This document shows, one piece after another, positions 8,633 through 18,123 of a stretch of DNA of 64,000 nt. The stretch comes from a virus, in IMG/VR virus record IMGVR_UViG_3300031951_000024, positions 90,297 to 154,296 of that record, one strand, 5' to 3'. The notes under the pieces were generated by a model. That model was not told where the DNA came from. It saw only the letters and a list, made by a program, of their open reading frames with translations, and did not search any database. A program made the position numbers and the translations under genes. Each line of letters begins with the position of its first letter. The stretch's first letter is position 1.

Positions 8633-9330
8633 GTTATAATTTTTCACCAAAAATAGTAACAAATGGTTTAGTTCTGTGTTTGGATGCTGCTAACATTAAT
8701 TCATATGTTTCAGGTTCAACTGTATGGTCTGATTTAAGTGGTAGAAACAATGACTGTACATTAGTTAATGGTCCAACATTTGATTCAAAAAATAAAGGGA
8801 GTATTTTATTTGATGGTTTAAATGATGAAGGTACATTCCCTATATTGTCAGATTTACAATTTTTAAATAGAAGTCCTTATACTTTAAGTTTATTTGCAAA
8901 AATAATCACAGCAAATAGTACTTTTCACGGATTACTTAATCGTGAATATGGAGCGCCAAGAAATGGGTACAATTTGTGGTTTTATAGGGATAGCCCAAAT
9001 GTAATTGCAATTGCTTCTGAACGTTGGGCTGGTACAGGTCAAAAAGTTGTATTTACACTTTTAAATAATTCACAATGTATAGATGTTTGGAACCACTACT
9101 GTGTTACTTATGATGGTAATGATTTAAAATTTTACATTAATGGTGTATTTGTAAGTAGTGTTTTTGCCGACGGAAATATTACAAATACAACCGGAACACT
9201 ACAAATAGCTAGAAGACAAACAACAAATGGTAATTGTGAAATAGCAAACGTTAAAATATACAATAGAGGTTTATTAGCTAATGAGGTTTTACAAAACTAT
9301 AACACATTAAAAACAAGATTTGGACAATGA
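8629..9330 (+). CDS. LamG-like lectin-fold protein 2
   Basis: This is a 233-residue paralogue of the preceding gene, with the same order of motifs: LCLDAANINSYVSG, W-DLSGRNND, SILFDGLND, YTLSLFAKI, the CVTYDGNDLKFYINGVFV strands and a final NYNTLKTRFGQ. The central carbohydrate-facing loops differ strongly from copy 1 while both ends are nearly the same, as expected of diversifying paralogues. ATGA overlaps on both sides indicate coupled translation. No signal peptide or enzyme motif is seen. Confidence 0.85.
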   Translation: MSYNFSPKIVTNGLVLCLDAANINSYVSGSTVWSDLSGRNNDCTLVNGPTFDSKNKGSILFDGLNDEGTFPILSDLQFLNRSPYTLSLFAKIITANSTFHGLLNREYGAPRNGYNLWFYRDSPNVIAIASERWAGTGQKVVFTLLNNSQCIDVWNHYCVTYDGNDLKFYINGVFVSSVFADGNITNTTGTLQIARRQTTNGNCEIANVKIYNRGLLANEVLQNYNTLKTRFGQ

Positions 9331-10076
9331 GTGGAAATGTAGCACCTAATGTGGTAACAAATGGTTTAGTAGTATGTTTGGATGGTGCTAATCTTTATTC
9401 ATATCCGAGTAGCGGTACGTTATGGTCTGATTTAACAGGTAATAGAAATAATTTTACTTTAATAAATGGACCGACCTATGATACTTCTAATGGTGGTAGT
9501 ATTTTATTTGATGGTGTAAATGATTACGCAAATATTACATATAATCCAACTTTAAGTGTTGCTAGTGGTCATACTTTAGAATCTTGGTTTTACTCAACTG
9601 GTCGTGGAACAAACGCAATATTTGATGGTTCGGGTCACTTAATGAGAGCCGGTCAAGTTGAAGATAGTCAATTCCAACTAAATTATATTTATGATTATGG
9701 TGCAATAGGGTATCTATGGTTTAGATCAAACAATGGTAATCCTTATCCATCACCAGGTTCATTTAATTTTATAGGTTCACCAAATTACGTAGCACCAGCA
9801 AATAAATGGAATTTGGCAACAGTAACTAGAGATTTATCCACAGTTAAAATATACGTTAATGGCACTTTGGTTACAACAGTAACAGGTGCAACAATATCAT
9901 CTAACCCTTCTTGGATTACTTATTTAGGTGGTTCATTAACACTAGGTAGAGGTACTGGTAATAATCTTATAAATTATAAAGGAAAAATAGCAATAACTAG
10001 AATATATAATAGAGCGTTATCTGAATCAGAAGTATTACAGAATTTTAACGCACATAAAGGTAGATTTAATTTATAA
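9327..10076 (+). CDS. LamG-like lectin-fold protein 3
   Basis: This is a 249-residue LamG paralogue: LVVCLDGANLYSYPSSGTLW, DLTGNRNNFTL, SILFDGVNDYANI, a HTLESWFYSTGRG strand, NLATVTRDLSTVKIYVNGTLV and a final QNFNAHKGRFNL. The C-terminal signature has drifted (NAHKG for NTLKT), so it is an older or faster-evolving copy. It is the last member of the first run of three; a small unrelated gene follows after 5 bases. Confidence 0.85.
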   Translation: MSGNVAPNVVTNGLVVCLDGANLYSYPSSGTLWSDLTGNRNNFTLINGPTYDTSNGGSILFDGVNDYANITYNPTLSVASGHTLESWFYSTGRGTNAIFDGSGHLMRAGQVEDSQFQLNYIYDYGAIGYLWFRSNNGNPYPSPGSFNFIGSPNYVAPANKWNLATVTRDLSTVKIYVNGTLVTTVTGATISSNPSWITYLGGSLTLGRGTGNNLINYKGKIAITRIYNRALSESEVLQNFNAHKGRFNL

Positions 10077-10081
10077 AAATT

Positions 10082-10372
10082 ATGGGAGCAGTTTATAACA
10101 ACAGACAATTTATGATATTCAATGTATCGGAGTTAAATCAAATTGATTTTTCTCAGGTACTAGAAACATCTGAAGAAACAGTCAGGAACTCAGTAGATGA
10201 AACAAAAACATTTGTTAAGTGGGATGGTGATATTCCATCATCTGTTGATTCTTTAACAACAAAAGAAGGTCCTTATACCTATGAAGAAATTTTAACGATT
10301 TTGGAGACTCCTGAATGGGTTAATCCATATTCAGTTTCATTTAATCAAACTATACTTAATGGTAATGGATAA
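10082..10372 (+). CDS. small hypothetical protein within the LamG array
   Basis: This 96-residue acidic protein (AVYNNRQFMIFNVSELNQIDFSQ opens it after Met-Gly) has no LamG motif and no recognised family. The sequence VLETSEETVRNSVDETKTFVKWDGDIPSSVDSLTTKEG includes a likely beta-hairpin near KTFVKWDG. Its stop TAA overlaps the ATG of the next LamG gene by one base. It may be a fibre chaperone or connector, by position only. Confidence 0.6.
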   Translation: MGAVYNNRQFMIFNVSELNQIDFSQVLETSEETVRNSVDETKTFVKWDGDIPSSVDSLTTKEGPYTYEEILTILETPEWVNPYSVSFNQTILNGNG

Positions 10373-11091
10373 TGAGTACAACAGAGGGTGGTATAAATAT
10401 TATTTTAGAAAATTTAATTTATTATTTGGATACCTCAAATCCTAAATCTTATATTTCGGGCAGTACTTCTTGGTCAGATATTAGTGTACAACAAAAAAAT
10501 AGTGGAACATTAATTAATGGTGTAACATTTTCTGAAACAAATAAGGGTTGTTTATTACTAGACGGATCTAATGATTACATAGGATTACCACAAATAACAA
10601 CAAACCAAACATTTGGTAACTATTCTTTTAGTATTTGGTTTAGTCCAACAATTAATATAACGCCAGCAAATACAAATTATTATATGGTTATGGAAGCCCA
10701 AAACACATTACTTAATGGTGTTGATAATTATTTACATTTACTAGGTAATGCTTCAGGTAGGATTAGTTTTCAAACATTTAACCCATTTGGTATTATATAT
10801 TCCACAACTAATAATTGGACTATCAATAATTGGTATAATATAACTTGTACTTATGATATTTTAACAAGTACAATGTCACTTTATGTAAATGGGGTTTTAG
10901 AAGGTACATCAACTAGTTTGAATTGTTATTTTAACACAAATACCCATTTTAATTTGGGTACATATTCTACTCCTGGGAAGACTTGGTTTTTACCTGCAAG
11001 AATAAATAATTTTATGGTTTACACAAAAACCTTATCATCATCAGAAGTTTTACAAAATTATAATACATTAAAACGTAGGTTTGGGTTATGA
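10372..11091 (+). CDS. LamG-like lectin-fold protein 4
   Basis: This 239-residue LamG paralogue has LIYYLDTSNPKSYISGSTSW, ISVQQKNSGTLINGVTF, CLLLDGSNDYIGLP, YSFSIWFSPT, the NITCTYDILTSTMSLYVNGVLEG strands and a final NYNTLKRRFGL. The middle loops again differ from those of the other copies. It overlaps the next LamG gene by ATGA. Confidence 0.85.
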   Translation: MSTTEGGINIILENLIYYLDTSNPKSYISGSTSWSDISVQQKNSGTLINGVTFSETNKGCLLLDGSNDYIGLPQITTNQTFGNYSFSIWFSPTINITPANTNYYMVMEAQNTLLNGVDNYLHLLGNASGRISFQTFNPFGIIYSTTNNWTINNWYNITCTYDILTSTMSLYVNGVLEGTSTSLNCYFNTNTHFNLGTYSTPGKTWFLPARINNFMVYTKTLSSSEVLQNYNTLKRRFGL

Positions 11092-11819
11092 GTACGGTAG
11101 GTAATTGGCGAGGGCCTAATATTGTTGAAGATGGTTTATTAATTTATATAGACCCAAGTTCACCGAATTCTTATTATAGTTTACAGGGTGGGTCAACATT
11201 AAAAGATATTTCTGGAAACATAAATAATGGTTCTTTGGTTAATACACCAATATTTAGTACATCTGTCGGTGGTATGTTTACTTTTAATGGGTCTAACCAA
11301 TATATTAATTGTGGAAACACACCACAATTACAAATAACTTTAGGGACAATCAGTGCTTGGATTAAAGCAACAAGTGGTAATAGTAGTTTTAGAGGTGTTA
11401 TTACAAAACAAAACGCTTGGGGTTTATTTTTAATTGATAATGTATTATGTGCATTTGATTGGGGTAATTACTTAGCAACTTGTCCTAGTTGTAATATAAA
11501 TGCGGGAATAAGAAGTACTGGAATCAATTTAGGTACAAACACTTGGACTCACGTTGCTATGACATTTGGTGAGACCATTGGGGTTGTTTTACCCGGACCA
11601 CCAAATAATAATGTTGTTATCTATGTGAATGGTATACCAGTATTAACTACAACAACATTACATTCGGACCATAGCGCACCAATTCAGTTTGCTGGAGCCA
11701 ACTTTGCTGGACAATATATGGTTGGTAGTATTGCGCAGGGTATTGTTTATAATAGGGTTCTTACATCGTCTGAAATATTACAAAACTATAACTCAACAAA
11801 GTCAAGATTTGGGTTTTGA
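11088..11819 (+). CDS. LamG-like lectin-fold protein 5
   Basis: This 243-residue LamG paralogue has IVEDGLLIYIDPSSPNSYYS, LKDISGNINNGSLVNTPIF, MFTFNGSNQYINCG, LGTISAWIKATSGNSSF, WTHVAMTFGET, NNVVIYVNGIPVLT and a final NYNSTKSRFGF. The N-terminal GGSTLKDISGN and the HVAMTFG strand are the most canonical LamG sequence in the array. It is followed by the 3' remnant of a further copy. Confidence 0.85.
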   Translation: MSTVGNWRGPNIVEDGLLIYIDPSSPNSYYSLQGGSTLKDISGNINNGSLVNTPIFSTSVGGMFTFNGSNQYINCGNTPQLQITLGTISAWIKATSGNSSFRGVITKQNAWGLFLIDNVLCAFDWGNYLATCPSCNINAGIRSTGINLGTNTWTHVAMTFGETIGVVLPGPPNNNVVIYVNGIPVLTTTTLHSDHSAPIQFAGANFAGQYMVGSIAQGIVYNRVLTSSEILQNYNSTKSRFGF

Positions 11820-11831
11820 TTGTATTTATAA

Positions 11832-11873
11832 ATTTTACAAAATTATAATACATTAAGATCCAGATTTAATTAA
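11832..11873 (+). pseudogene. 3' remnant of a deleted LamG gene
   Basis: Bases 11832-11873 translate, in one frame, to ILQNYNTLRSRFN followed by a TAA stop. That is the C-terminal signature shared by the LamG paralogues (LQNYNTLKTRFG). A stop codon lies directly upstream in frame, so only about 13 codons of coding sequence survive. It is best read as the scar of a deletion or unequal exchange within the array. Confidence 0.8.
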
Positions 11874-11879
11874 CACATA

Positions 11880-11887
11880 TATTTATT
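11880..11887 (+). promoter_or_regulatory. candidate late promoter box TATTTATT
   Basis: An exact box lies 30 bases before the ATG at 11918, just after the LamG remnant. The following leader has a purine-rich GGAAAGGGAAAAG stretch at about 11899-11912, one of the few Shine-Dalgarno-like leaders in the window. Confidence 0.45.
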
Positions 11888-11917
11888 GTTATAAATCTTG
11901 GAAAGGGAAAAGATTAA

Positions 11918-13297
11918 ATGGCAAATGAATTTATAATTAAAAATGGGTTCGTATCAAAGGGAAACGGACTAGTTGATGGTACATTAACCACAACAAGTAT
12001 ATCAGCAACAACTTATTATAATCTACCACCTTCAGGTGTTTCAGGAAGTGGATTTACAGGGCAAATTGCTTTATTTGATACATCTTCATCACTAAGTGGA
12101 AGTAGTCAATTGACTTATAATAATGGTATATTACAAGTAATAGCTACTGGGACAACGCTTACCGACACAACTTTTAGAATTAGAAATAGTGTAGATAGTG
12201 GTAATTTATTTTCAGTCACAAATTCAACAGTGAGCACCACTTGGGATGACAATTATACTTTACAATATGGTGACTCTAATTTTGGTCTAACTATGAGAAA
12301 AAATGGCCAATATGGTACAAACCTATCAGTCAATCAGTTTGGTAACCCAGCAATTATTTTAAGTGAAAATGGTTTAAGTTCCAGCAGTGGTAAATTAACT
12401 TTAGGTAGTCTAACTCACGGAAATTACCCCATATCTCTTGCAGGTAATGGGTACGGTTCCGAACTTGATCATATTTTATTTTCACAAAACCAAAACCAAA
12501 CAAGAAAGGCCTCAATTTTATTTAGGACAGACTATAGTGCTGGTGTTAGTTATGATACTGGTAGAATACAAACAGAAACAGAAATCATTTCGTCTATTTC
12601 TAGAAGTAAATTTAATTTTTGGTTGACAGACGGAAATCCAGGTGCTAGTATTTTAAAAAAGGCGTCATTGACGTGTACTAGTAATTTTTTATTAGGTGAT
12701 TTACAACAAGACATTACGGATTCAAATTGTATTTACATACCTAATGGTACCTCACCTACTAGTGGTATTACAAATGGGTTCAAATTTTATTCAGCCGATA
12801 GGGGTGGTGTTGATGGTAAAGCATCTGCTCATTTTAGATCTGAAGATGGTACTGTAAATGTTATAGGTGATTTAAGTGGGTTTGGAACCTCTACCCCAAC
12901 AGAAAGATTAGAGGTTAGTGGTAAAACAAAAACGACCTCATTACAAGTAACATCGGGAGCAACAAGTGGATATGTATTAACCTCTGATGCTAGTGGTAAT
13001 GGAACTTGGCAACCAGCAACAATAACCACATTATCTAGTACTACAGCAACAATACATTTTACCGGTAACACAGTATTCGGTACTTACTCTTCACCGATAT
13101 CTTCTAATTTAACAGATACTTTAACAAATGCTAAATTAGGGGTTACCCAAAAAATATACCATAATAGTGGTACAGCGCCCACAGTTCCAGTTGGGTGGGT
13201 ATTATTGGGTAGTACAACTTATCAAACAAGTACTGTTAATATAATTTATGCTGAATGGTCTGAAGGGACAAGAGTGGAGTATTGGATAGTAAGGTAA
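11918..13297 (+). CDS. tail fibre-like structural protein
   Basis: This 459-residue protein has the N-terminal form typical of phage fibre and appendage proteins (ANEFIIKNGFVSKGNGLVDG, then SISATTYYNLPPSG). It continues with a GFTGQIALFDTSSSLSGSSQ linker and the SGYVLTSDASGNGTWQPAT segment shared with the 5842-7914 protein. The C-terminal domain is compact (KIYHNSGTAPTVPVGWVLLGSTTYQ...EGTRVEYWIVR) and may be the tip. Low charge and high Ser/Thr/Asn/Gly suggest a trimeric beta-fibre. The box at 11880-11887 and the purine-rich leader suggest independent expression. Confidence 0.75.
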   Translation: MANEFIIKNGFVSKGNGLVDGTLTTTSISATTYYNLPPSGVSGSGFTGQIALFDTSSSLSGSSQLTYNNGILQVIATGTTLTDTTFRIRNSVDSGNLFSVTNSTVSTTWDDNYTLQYGDSNFGLTMRKNGQYGTNLSVNQFGNPAIILSENGLSSSSGKLTLGSLTHGNYPISLAGNGYGSELDHILFSQNQNQTRKASILFRTDYSAGVSYDTGRIQTETEIISSISRSKFNFWLTDGNPGASILKKASLTCTSNFLLGDLQQDITDSNCIYIPNGTSPTSGITNGFKFYSADRGGVDGKASAHFRSEDGTVNVIGDLSGFGTSTPTERLEVSGKTKTTSLQVTSGATSGYVLTSDASGNGTWQPATITTLSSTTATIHFTGNTVFGTYSSPISSNLTDTLTNAKLGVTQKIYHNSGTAPTVPVGWVLLGSTTYQTSTVNIIYAEWSEGTRVEYWIVR

Positions 13298-13301
13298 GAC
13301 T

Positions 13302-14027
13302 ATGAATAAATATAAAGCGATATTATCTAGTATACCAGCTAAACCAATTTTGTGTTATGATTTTACAAATCAAAATTCATATCCAACAACCGGTTCTGTA
13401 GTTACCGATTTATTTGATGTTTCAGATGGAACGTTAAGTAATACACCAACCTATTCGGCATTTACGTCAGGGTCAATATATTTTGATGGTGTTAATGAAT
13501 ACTTAATAACTAATACTGCATTAGATAGTTTTTTTAATGGAACATCACCAACAAAATCAGAAGTTACATCTATATTTTTATGGATTTATCCAATGGATAA
13601 TGGTGTTATTCTTAGTGAACAAGGTACATCACCAACACCAAATACAGCTTGGTTTGACTCTCAAATTGAAATGGTTAGTGGTACTTTAAAATTTGGAATG
13701 TGGGATGGTAGTGCTATTAGTTCTATAACTTCATCAATAGCAACCCCTTTAAATAATTGGTATTATATAGGTATGGTCTATAATGGCACAACATTAACTG
13801 CATATGTTAATGGTTCATCGGCAGGCACCCTAACATTCAATAGAGCAGCCCCATATAATAATGGTACAAATTTATATTACGCCATTGCCAGTAATTGTCC
13901 TACGAGTATGGGTGATGGTTCTTATTCTAAAATGTATTTGAGTCGTTTTGAGGTGTTTAATTATGCTTTAACACAACCACAAATAAATTATAATTATAAT
14001 ATGACAAAAAGTAGATTTGGCTTATAA
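13302..14027 (+). CDS. LamG-like lectin-fold protein 6
   Basis: This 241-residue LamG paralogue is separated from the main array by the fibre gene: LCYDFTNQNSYPTTGSVV, DLFDVSDGTLSNTPTY, SIYFDGVNEYLITN, SIFLWIYPMDNG, WYYIGMVYNGTTLTAYVNG and a final NYNMTKSRFGL. It keeps the shared ends but has lost the LDAAN form of the first strand. It starts 4 bases after the fibre gene, so the two are probably co-translated. Confidence 0.8.
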   Translation: MNKYKAILSSIPAKPILCYDFTNQNSYPTTGSVVTDLFDVSDGTLSNTPTYSAFTSGSIYFDGVNEYLITNTALDSFFNGTSPTKSEVTSIFLWIYPMDNGVILSEQGTSPTPNTAWFDSQIEMVSGTLKFGMWDGSAISSITSSIATPLNNWYYIGMVYNGTTLTAYVNGSSAGTLTFNRAAPYNNGTNLYYAIASNCPTSMGDGSYSKMYLSRFEVFNYALTQPQINYNYNMTKSRFGL

Positions 14028-14074
14028 ACTTACAAAAAAGTAAACGTTTTTAGAACTTATTTGATAAACAAAAA

Positions 14075-14082
14075 TATTTATA
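14075..14082 (+). promoter_or_regulatory. candidate late promoter box TATTTATA
   Basis: An exact box lies 14 bases before the ATG at 14097, in the 69-base gap after LamG gene 6. Confidence 0.5.
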
Positions 14083-14096
14083 AATAAAAACACGAA

Positions 14097-17000
14097 ATGG
14101 GTAAATTAATTTTAAAAAATAATGGTCTAGAAACACAATTTGTAAATGGTGTTGATTTTACAACCTTAACACCACAAACTGATGTGTATTATGTCGGTGT
14201 TGACTCACTTACTGGGACATTTGACAAATTAAATCCAAATGGAACCATTATAGATCTTGAAGCCGGAGGTGGTGGAGGTGGTATAACTGGGGCTACAGAA
14301 GTAACATATTCTGACCTTGTCAATAGAATAAGTACTAATACCTTAACGGCCAGTACTTTTTATTTAATCACGGACTTCCAAACTTGTTATGACCAACCAG
14401 ATTTTGATTATGATGGTAACCCAATTACTAGTGGTAACTATAAACAAGGTCCGGTTGAACCTATTTTAGTTTTGGCAACAAGTGAAAATACAATAAGTGA
14501 AATAGCTTACCAACCAACATATCCTAAAGATAGAATACTATATGATTGGACTTATAGTACAACTGAAGTTACTACTAATCCTGCTTTTGGTAGAATTTCC
14601 GAAAGAATTGATGAGTTTAACAATAGGACTGATTACGATCACAGAAACATTTTATTTAAAAGATATAGGTTGTTTACTATTAGACAACAACAACCATTAA
14701 ATGGGTCTATTGAATTACAAAGCGATGGTACTGTGCTTGGTACTAATACTTATTTTACTAGTTTATCTGTTGGTGATGTAATTTATATGGATGGTAATAG
14801 TAGATTCCACGAAATTATAAGTATTACCGATAACACAACAATGGCTGTATCCGGTGATACTATAAATTCATTTGGTTGTTGTAGTAATTTTTATATGGGA
14901 ATTGAAGAAAATAATGGTTCTGGTTATTTTAGTTACAAACAAACAAACGTTAAAACATATGACTATTTAGAATATACAACATTCGGAGATGCAATATCAA
15001 ACGATTATGTTAAGAACACATATATTGGTAATTACGCTAATAATTATCAAAATGTAGGACCAGGAACTTTCTTATTGGCAAATAATGTGTTCTTAGAAGG
15101 GCAATATGAAAGTAATAAATTTGGTGATTACTGCTATAATAATACTTTTGGTACTGACAATCAAAATAATACTTGGGGTGATTATTGTTATGAAAATGTG
15201 TCAACCAATGATATAGATGAATGTACTTTTGGTTATTATTTTAATAATAATTTAATAAACTCTAATATGGAGAGCTCTAAAGTTGGGAACCAATTTGCCA
15301 ATAACAAAATATTAGGTGAAAATAGTACCAATTTTAGGAATAATATAATTGGGGATAATTTCAGTAATAATACTATTTATTCTGATTTTTACGAAAACGA
15401 TATTTTATATAGATTTCAAGATAATATAATAGGTGATTTTGGAAACTTAGATAATTTTGAGTTTTATAGAAATTATATAAGTAATGACTTTTTAAATAAT
15501 ACTATTAGACAAACGTTTCAAAACAATAGAGTTGGTACTAATTACCAAAATAATCAAATAAATGGTGAATTTATTGGAAACACAATTTTAAACGGGTTTA
15601 ATAATAACCAAACCGGATATAATTTTAGAGTAAACAATATCGGTAATGGGTTTAATAACAATATTGTAAACGATAACTTTTTTAATAACTCTACAGATTA
15701 TTATTTCTATAATAATAAAATTAGTAATGATTTTATTTATAATGATATACAAACTTATTTCCAAAGTAATGTACCAGAAAATCAAACTCTATTTGGGTGG
15801 TATGATTTATCTACGGTCTCAACAAGAACATATGATGTCTTTAATAATATTGTAGGTAACGGCAATTTAGGTAATAGATTATTAGGTAAAGAATTTGTTA
15901 TGAGAATTATTTCTACATCACAATACTTTATAATTAAATTTACACAATGGACACAAAATAATAATGGAGGTGGGTTCCAATACGAAAGAACTGAAATTGA
16001 TTCTGCCGGTAACACAATTGGGTCTACAATATTATTTACAAAAAGAAATTACACTAATGATATTGATGTTATTGTACCAGGTGTTGCTGGAGTTGGAATA
16101 ACTAGAGGTAACAATGGTGGTATTTATAATAGTTTTTCTGAAGGTGGTTGGAATAGTTCTGTAAGCCCTAGTGATACTGAATGGAATTCTATTTATACCG
16201 AGCCTAATAGTGGTGAAAGATTTGGGTATAATAAAATTGGTAACCTTTTCCAAAACAACATAATCGGTAGTGATTTTGGTTATGGTGGGGGTAACGAACA
16301 GGGTAACGTTATTAATGATAAATTCCAAGACAACCTAATTGGTCAATTTATGTATAACAACGTTATTGGTAATGAATTCCGTGATAATGTTATTGGGGAT
16401 AATTTTGAAAATAACACAATTAAAAATTATTTTTATTACAACTCAATTGGTAATAATTTTGAGTCAAATATAATCGGCGATTACTTCGGTAATTTTAATT
16501 CAGATTCCACACCACCAGTAACAAACACAATTTTCAACGACTTTAAATTTAACAAAATTGGAAATTACTTTGGTAATGACACAAATTATCCTGGTGCAAC
16601 AAATCCAGGTGGAAATGGTGGAAATGTTATAAATACCGGTTTCCAATACAATGTTGTCGGTGATGATATCATATATAATCTAATAGATTCCGATTTTACA
16701 AATAATAAAATAGGAAATTCATTTTGGTTTAATTCATTTAATACATTATCAATACTAAATAATTTTGGTGATTACTTTGTTGGAAACGCGGGTATTGGTG
16801 GATTCCCAAATCCAATTAATGGTGTGTTTACTTCAAATAACGTTGGTAATTTTATGGCATTTAACATTATTGATAATGATTTTGAGGACAACCAAATAGG
16901 ACACTATTTTGGTAATGGTGGCTCCGGAACTGAAAACACAATATATAGTGAATTTAGATCAAATAAAATAGGTAACTATTTTGGTTTTGACGGACCAACA

Positions 17001-18113
17001 AGTGGTGGAAATACAATATACTCACCATTCTACAATAATTTAATTGGGGATAGTTTCTATGATAACTTTATTGGGGAACCTAGTATAAGTAGTTCTTTCT
17101 ATAGAAATGATATTGGTAATGATTTTAGAGAGAATATTGTATACTACGAATTCCAAAATAACGAAATTGGAAATCAATTTAATAATAACATTTGTGGTAA
17201 TGAATTCTTAAAAAATACCATAGGTAATGGATTCAATAACAACAAAGTAAGTTATTTTGATACCAATAAACTTGGCAATGGTGTTAATGGTAATATTTTT
17301 AATTACGATGTCACCAATAACTTTATTGGTAATTATTTTGGGAATAATAGATTGTCCTCAATGGATAGTAATTCTATTTTGAGTGATTTTAGTAATAATA
17401 GATTTGGTGATGGATATGGTTTCTATGACTTTTCAGATATTACAACTAGAACGTATGATAATTTTAGAGATGCTTTAAATGGTAATGTTGGTAATAATAT
17501 AATTGGTAGAGAACTTATTATGTATGATACAGTTAGTAATGAATATCATAAAGTTGTATTTACCAAATGGACTCAAGGAGGAAATGGCGGTGGATTTAAA
17601 TATACTAGAGAATTGGTCTTCCCAACATCTGGACCTACAATCACATTTGAAAGACCAGATTATAGTCCATCAACAATTGATGTTATAGTTCCTGGAGTAC
17701 TTGAAATTAAAAGAGACGACAATGGTGGTGGTATATATAATGTTGCTGTTGAGGGATCATTTAATAGTTCAGTTTCACCAACAAACACAACTTGGAACTC
17801 TATGTTCACGTCCCCAACACCCGGAAACAACTTTAGTAATAATGTAATTGGGTATGGGTTTTATAACAATGAAATTATAGGTAATAATTTTTATTATAAT
17901 AACATTAGTAACGCCTTCCAAAGTGCGACAAATATAGGGTCAAACTTCCAAAAAAATATTATAAACTGTATTGTTAGCGGTTATGATTTTACATCAGCAA
18001 CTTTTGTGTATGACAACTACAATTGTAATGTATTTGAAAACTCAAGTAATTCTATTAGATTAAGCTATTATGATGGTAGTGACGTATTAAACATAACAAA
18101 TATTAACTCTTAA
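14097..18113 (+). CDS. giant beta-helix-like repeat protein with duplicated insert domains
   Basis: At 1338 residues this is the longest gene in the window. After an N-terminal attachment-type region and a Gly-rich hinge (EAGGGGGGITGATEV, near residue 58) come dozens of short units of the form NxIGNxFxxNxI. Their Asn, Gly and aromatic positions recur every 10 to 20 residues, as in right-handed beta-helix or pentapeptide-like solenoids. Two related non-repeat domains interrupt the solenoid at about residues 565-705 and 1110-1250; each contains TRTYD, WTQ-N-GGGF, DVIVPGV and an FNSSVSP/WNSSVSP motif. No signal peptide or catalytic motif is seen. It is most likely a tail-spike or long fibre shaft. 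Confidence 0.75.
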   Translation: MGKLILKNNGLETQFVNGVDFTTLTPQTDVYYVGVDSLTGTFDKLNPNGTIIDLEAGGGGGGITGATEVTYSDLVNRISTNTLTASTFYLITDFQTCYDQPDFDYDGNPITSGNYKQGPVEPILVLATSENTISEIAYQPTYPKDRILYDWTYSTTEVTTNPAFGRISERIDEFNNRTDYDHRNILFKRYRLFTIRQQQPLNGSIELQSDGTVLGTNTYFTSLSVGDVIYMDGNSRFHEIISITDNTTMAVSGDTINSFGCCSNFYMGIEENNGSGYFSYKQTNVKTYDYLEYTTFGDAISNDYVKNTYIGNYANNYQNVGPGTFLLANNVFLEGQYESNKFGDYCYNNTFGTDNQNNTWGDYCYENVSTNDIDECTFGYYFNNNLINSNMESSKVGNQFANNKILGENSTNFRNNIIGDNFSNNTIYSDFYENDILYRFQDNIIGDFGNLDNFEFYRNYISNDFLNNTIRQTFQNNRVGTNYQNNQINGEFIGNTILNGFNNNQTGYNFRVNNIGNGFNNNIVNDNFFNNSTDYYFYNNKISNDFIYNDIQTYFQSNVPENQTLFGWYDLSTVSTRTYDVFNNIVGNGNLGNRLLGKEFVMRIISTSQYFIIKFTQWTQNNNGGGFQYERTEIDSAGNTIGSTILFTKRNYTNDIDVIVPGVAGVGITRGNNGGIYNSFSEGGWNSSVSPSDTEWNSIYTEPNSGERFGYNKIGNLFQNNIIGSDFGYGGGNEQGNVINDKFQDNLIGQFMYNNVIGNEFRDNVIGDNFENNTIKNYFYYNSIGNNFESNIIGDYFGNFNSDSTPPVTNTIFNDFKFNKIGNYFGNDTNYPGATNPGGNGGNVINTGFQYNVVGDDIIYNLIDSDFTNNKIGNSFWFNSFNTLSILNNFGDYFVGNAGIGGFPNPINGVFTSNNVGNFMAFNIIDNDFEDNQIGHYFGNGGSGTENTIYSEFRSNKIGNYFGFDGPTSGGNTIYSPFYNNLIGDSFYDNFIGEPSISSSFYRNDIGNDFRENIVYYEFQNNEIGNQFNNNICGNEFLKNTIGNGFNNNKVSYFDTNKLGNGVNGNIFNYDVTNNFIGNYFGNNRLSSMDSNSILSDFSNNRFGDGYGFYDFSDITTRTYDNFRDALNGNVGNNIIGRELIMYDTVSNEYHKVVFTKWTQGGNGGGFKYTRELVFPTSGPTITFERPDYSPSTIDVIVPGVLEIKRDDNGGGIYNVAVEGSFNSSVSPTNTTWNSMFTSPTPGNNFSNNVIGYGFYNNEIIGNNFYYNNISNAFQSATNIGSNFQKNIINCIVSGYDFTSATFVYDNYNCNVFENSSNSIRLSYYDGSDVLNITNINS

Positions 18114-18123
18114 AAAAAAGAAT

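Noticed and set aside
14097-18113. Regularly spaced short repeats that might be read as a CRISPR-like array
   Set aside because: The repeats are degenerate at DNA level, keep one long open frame and follow protein-level Asn/Gly/aromatic periodicity. They are coding.
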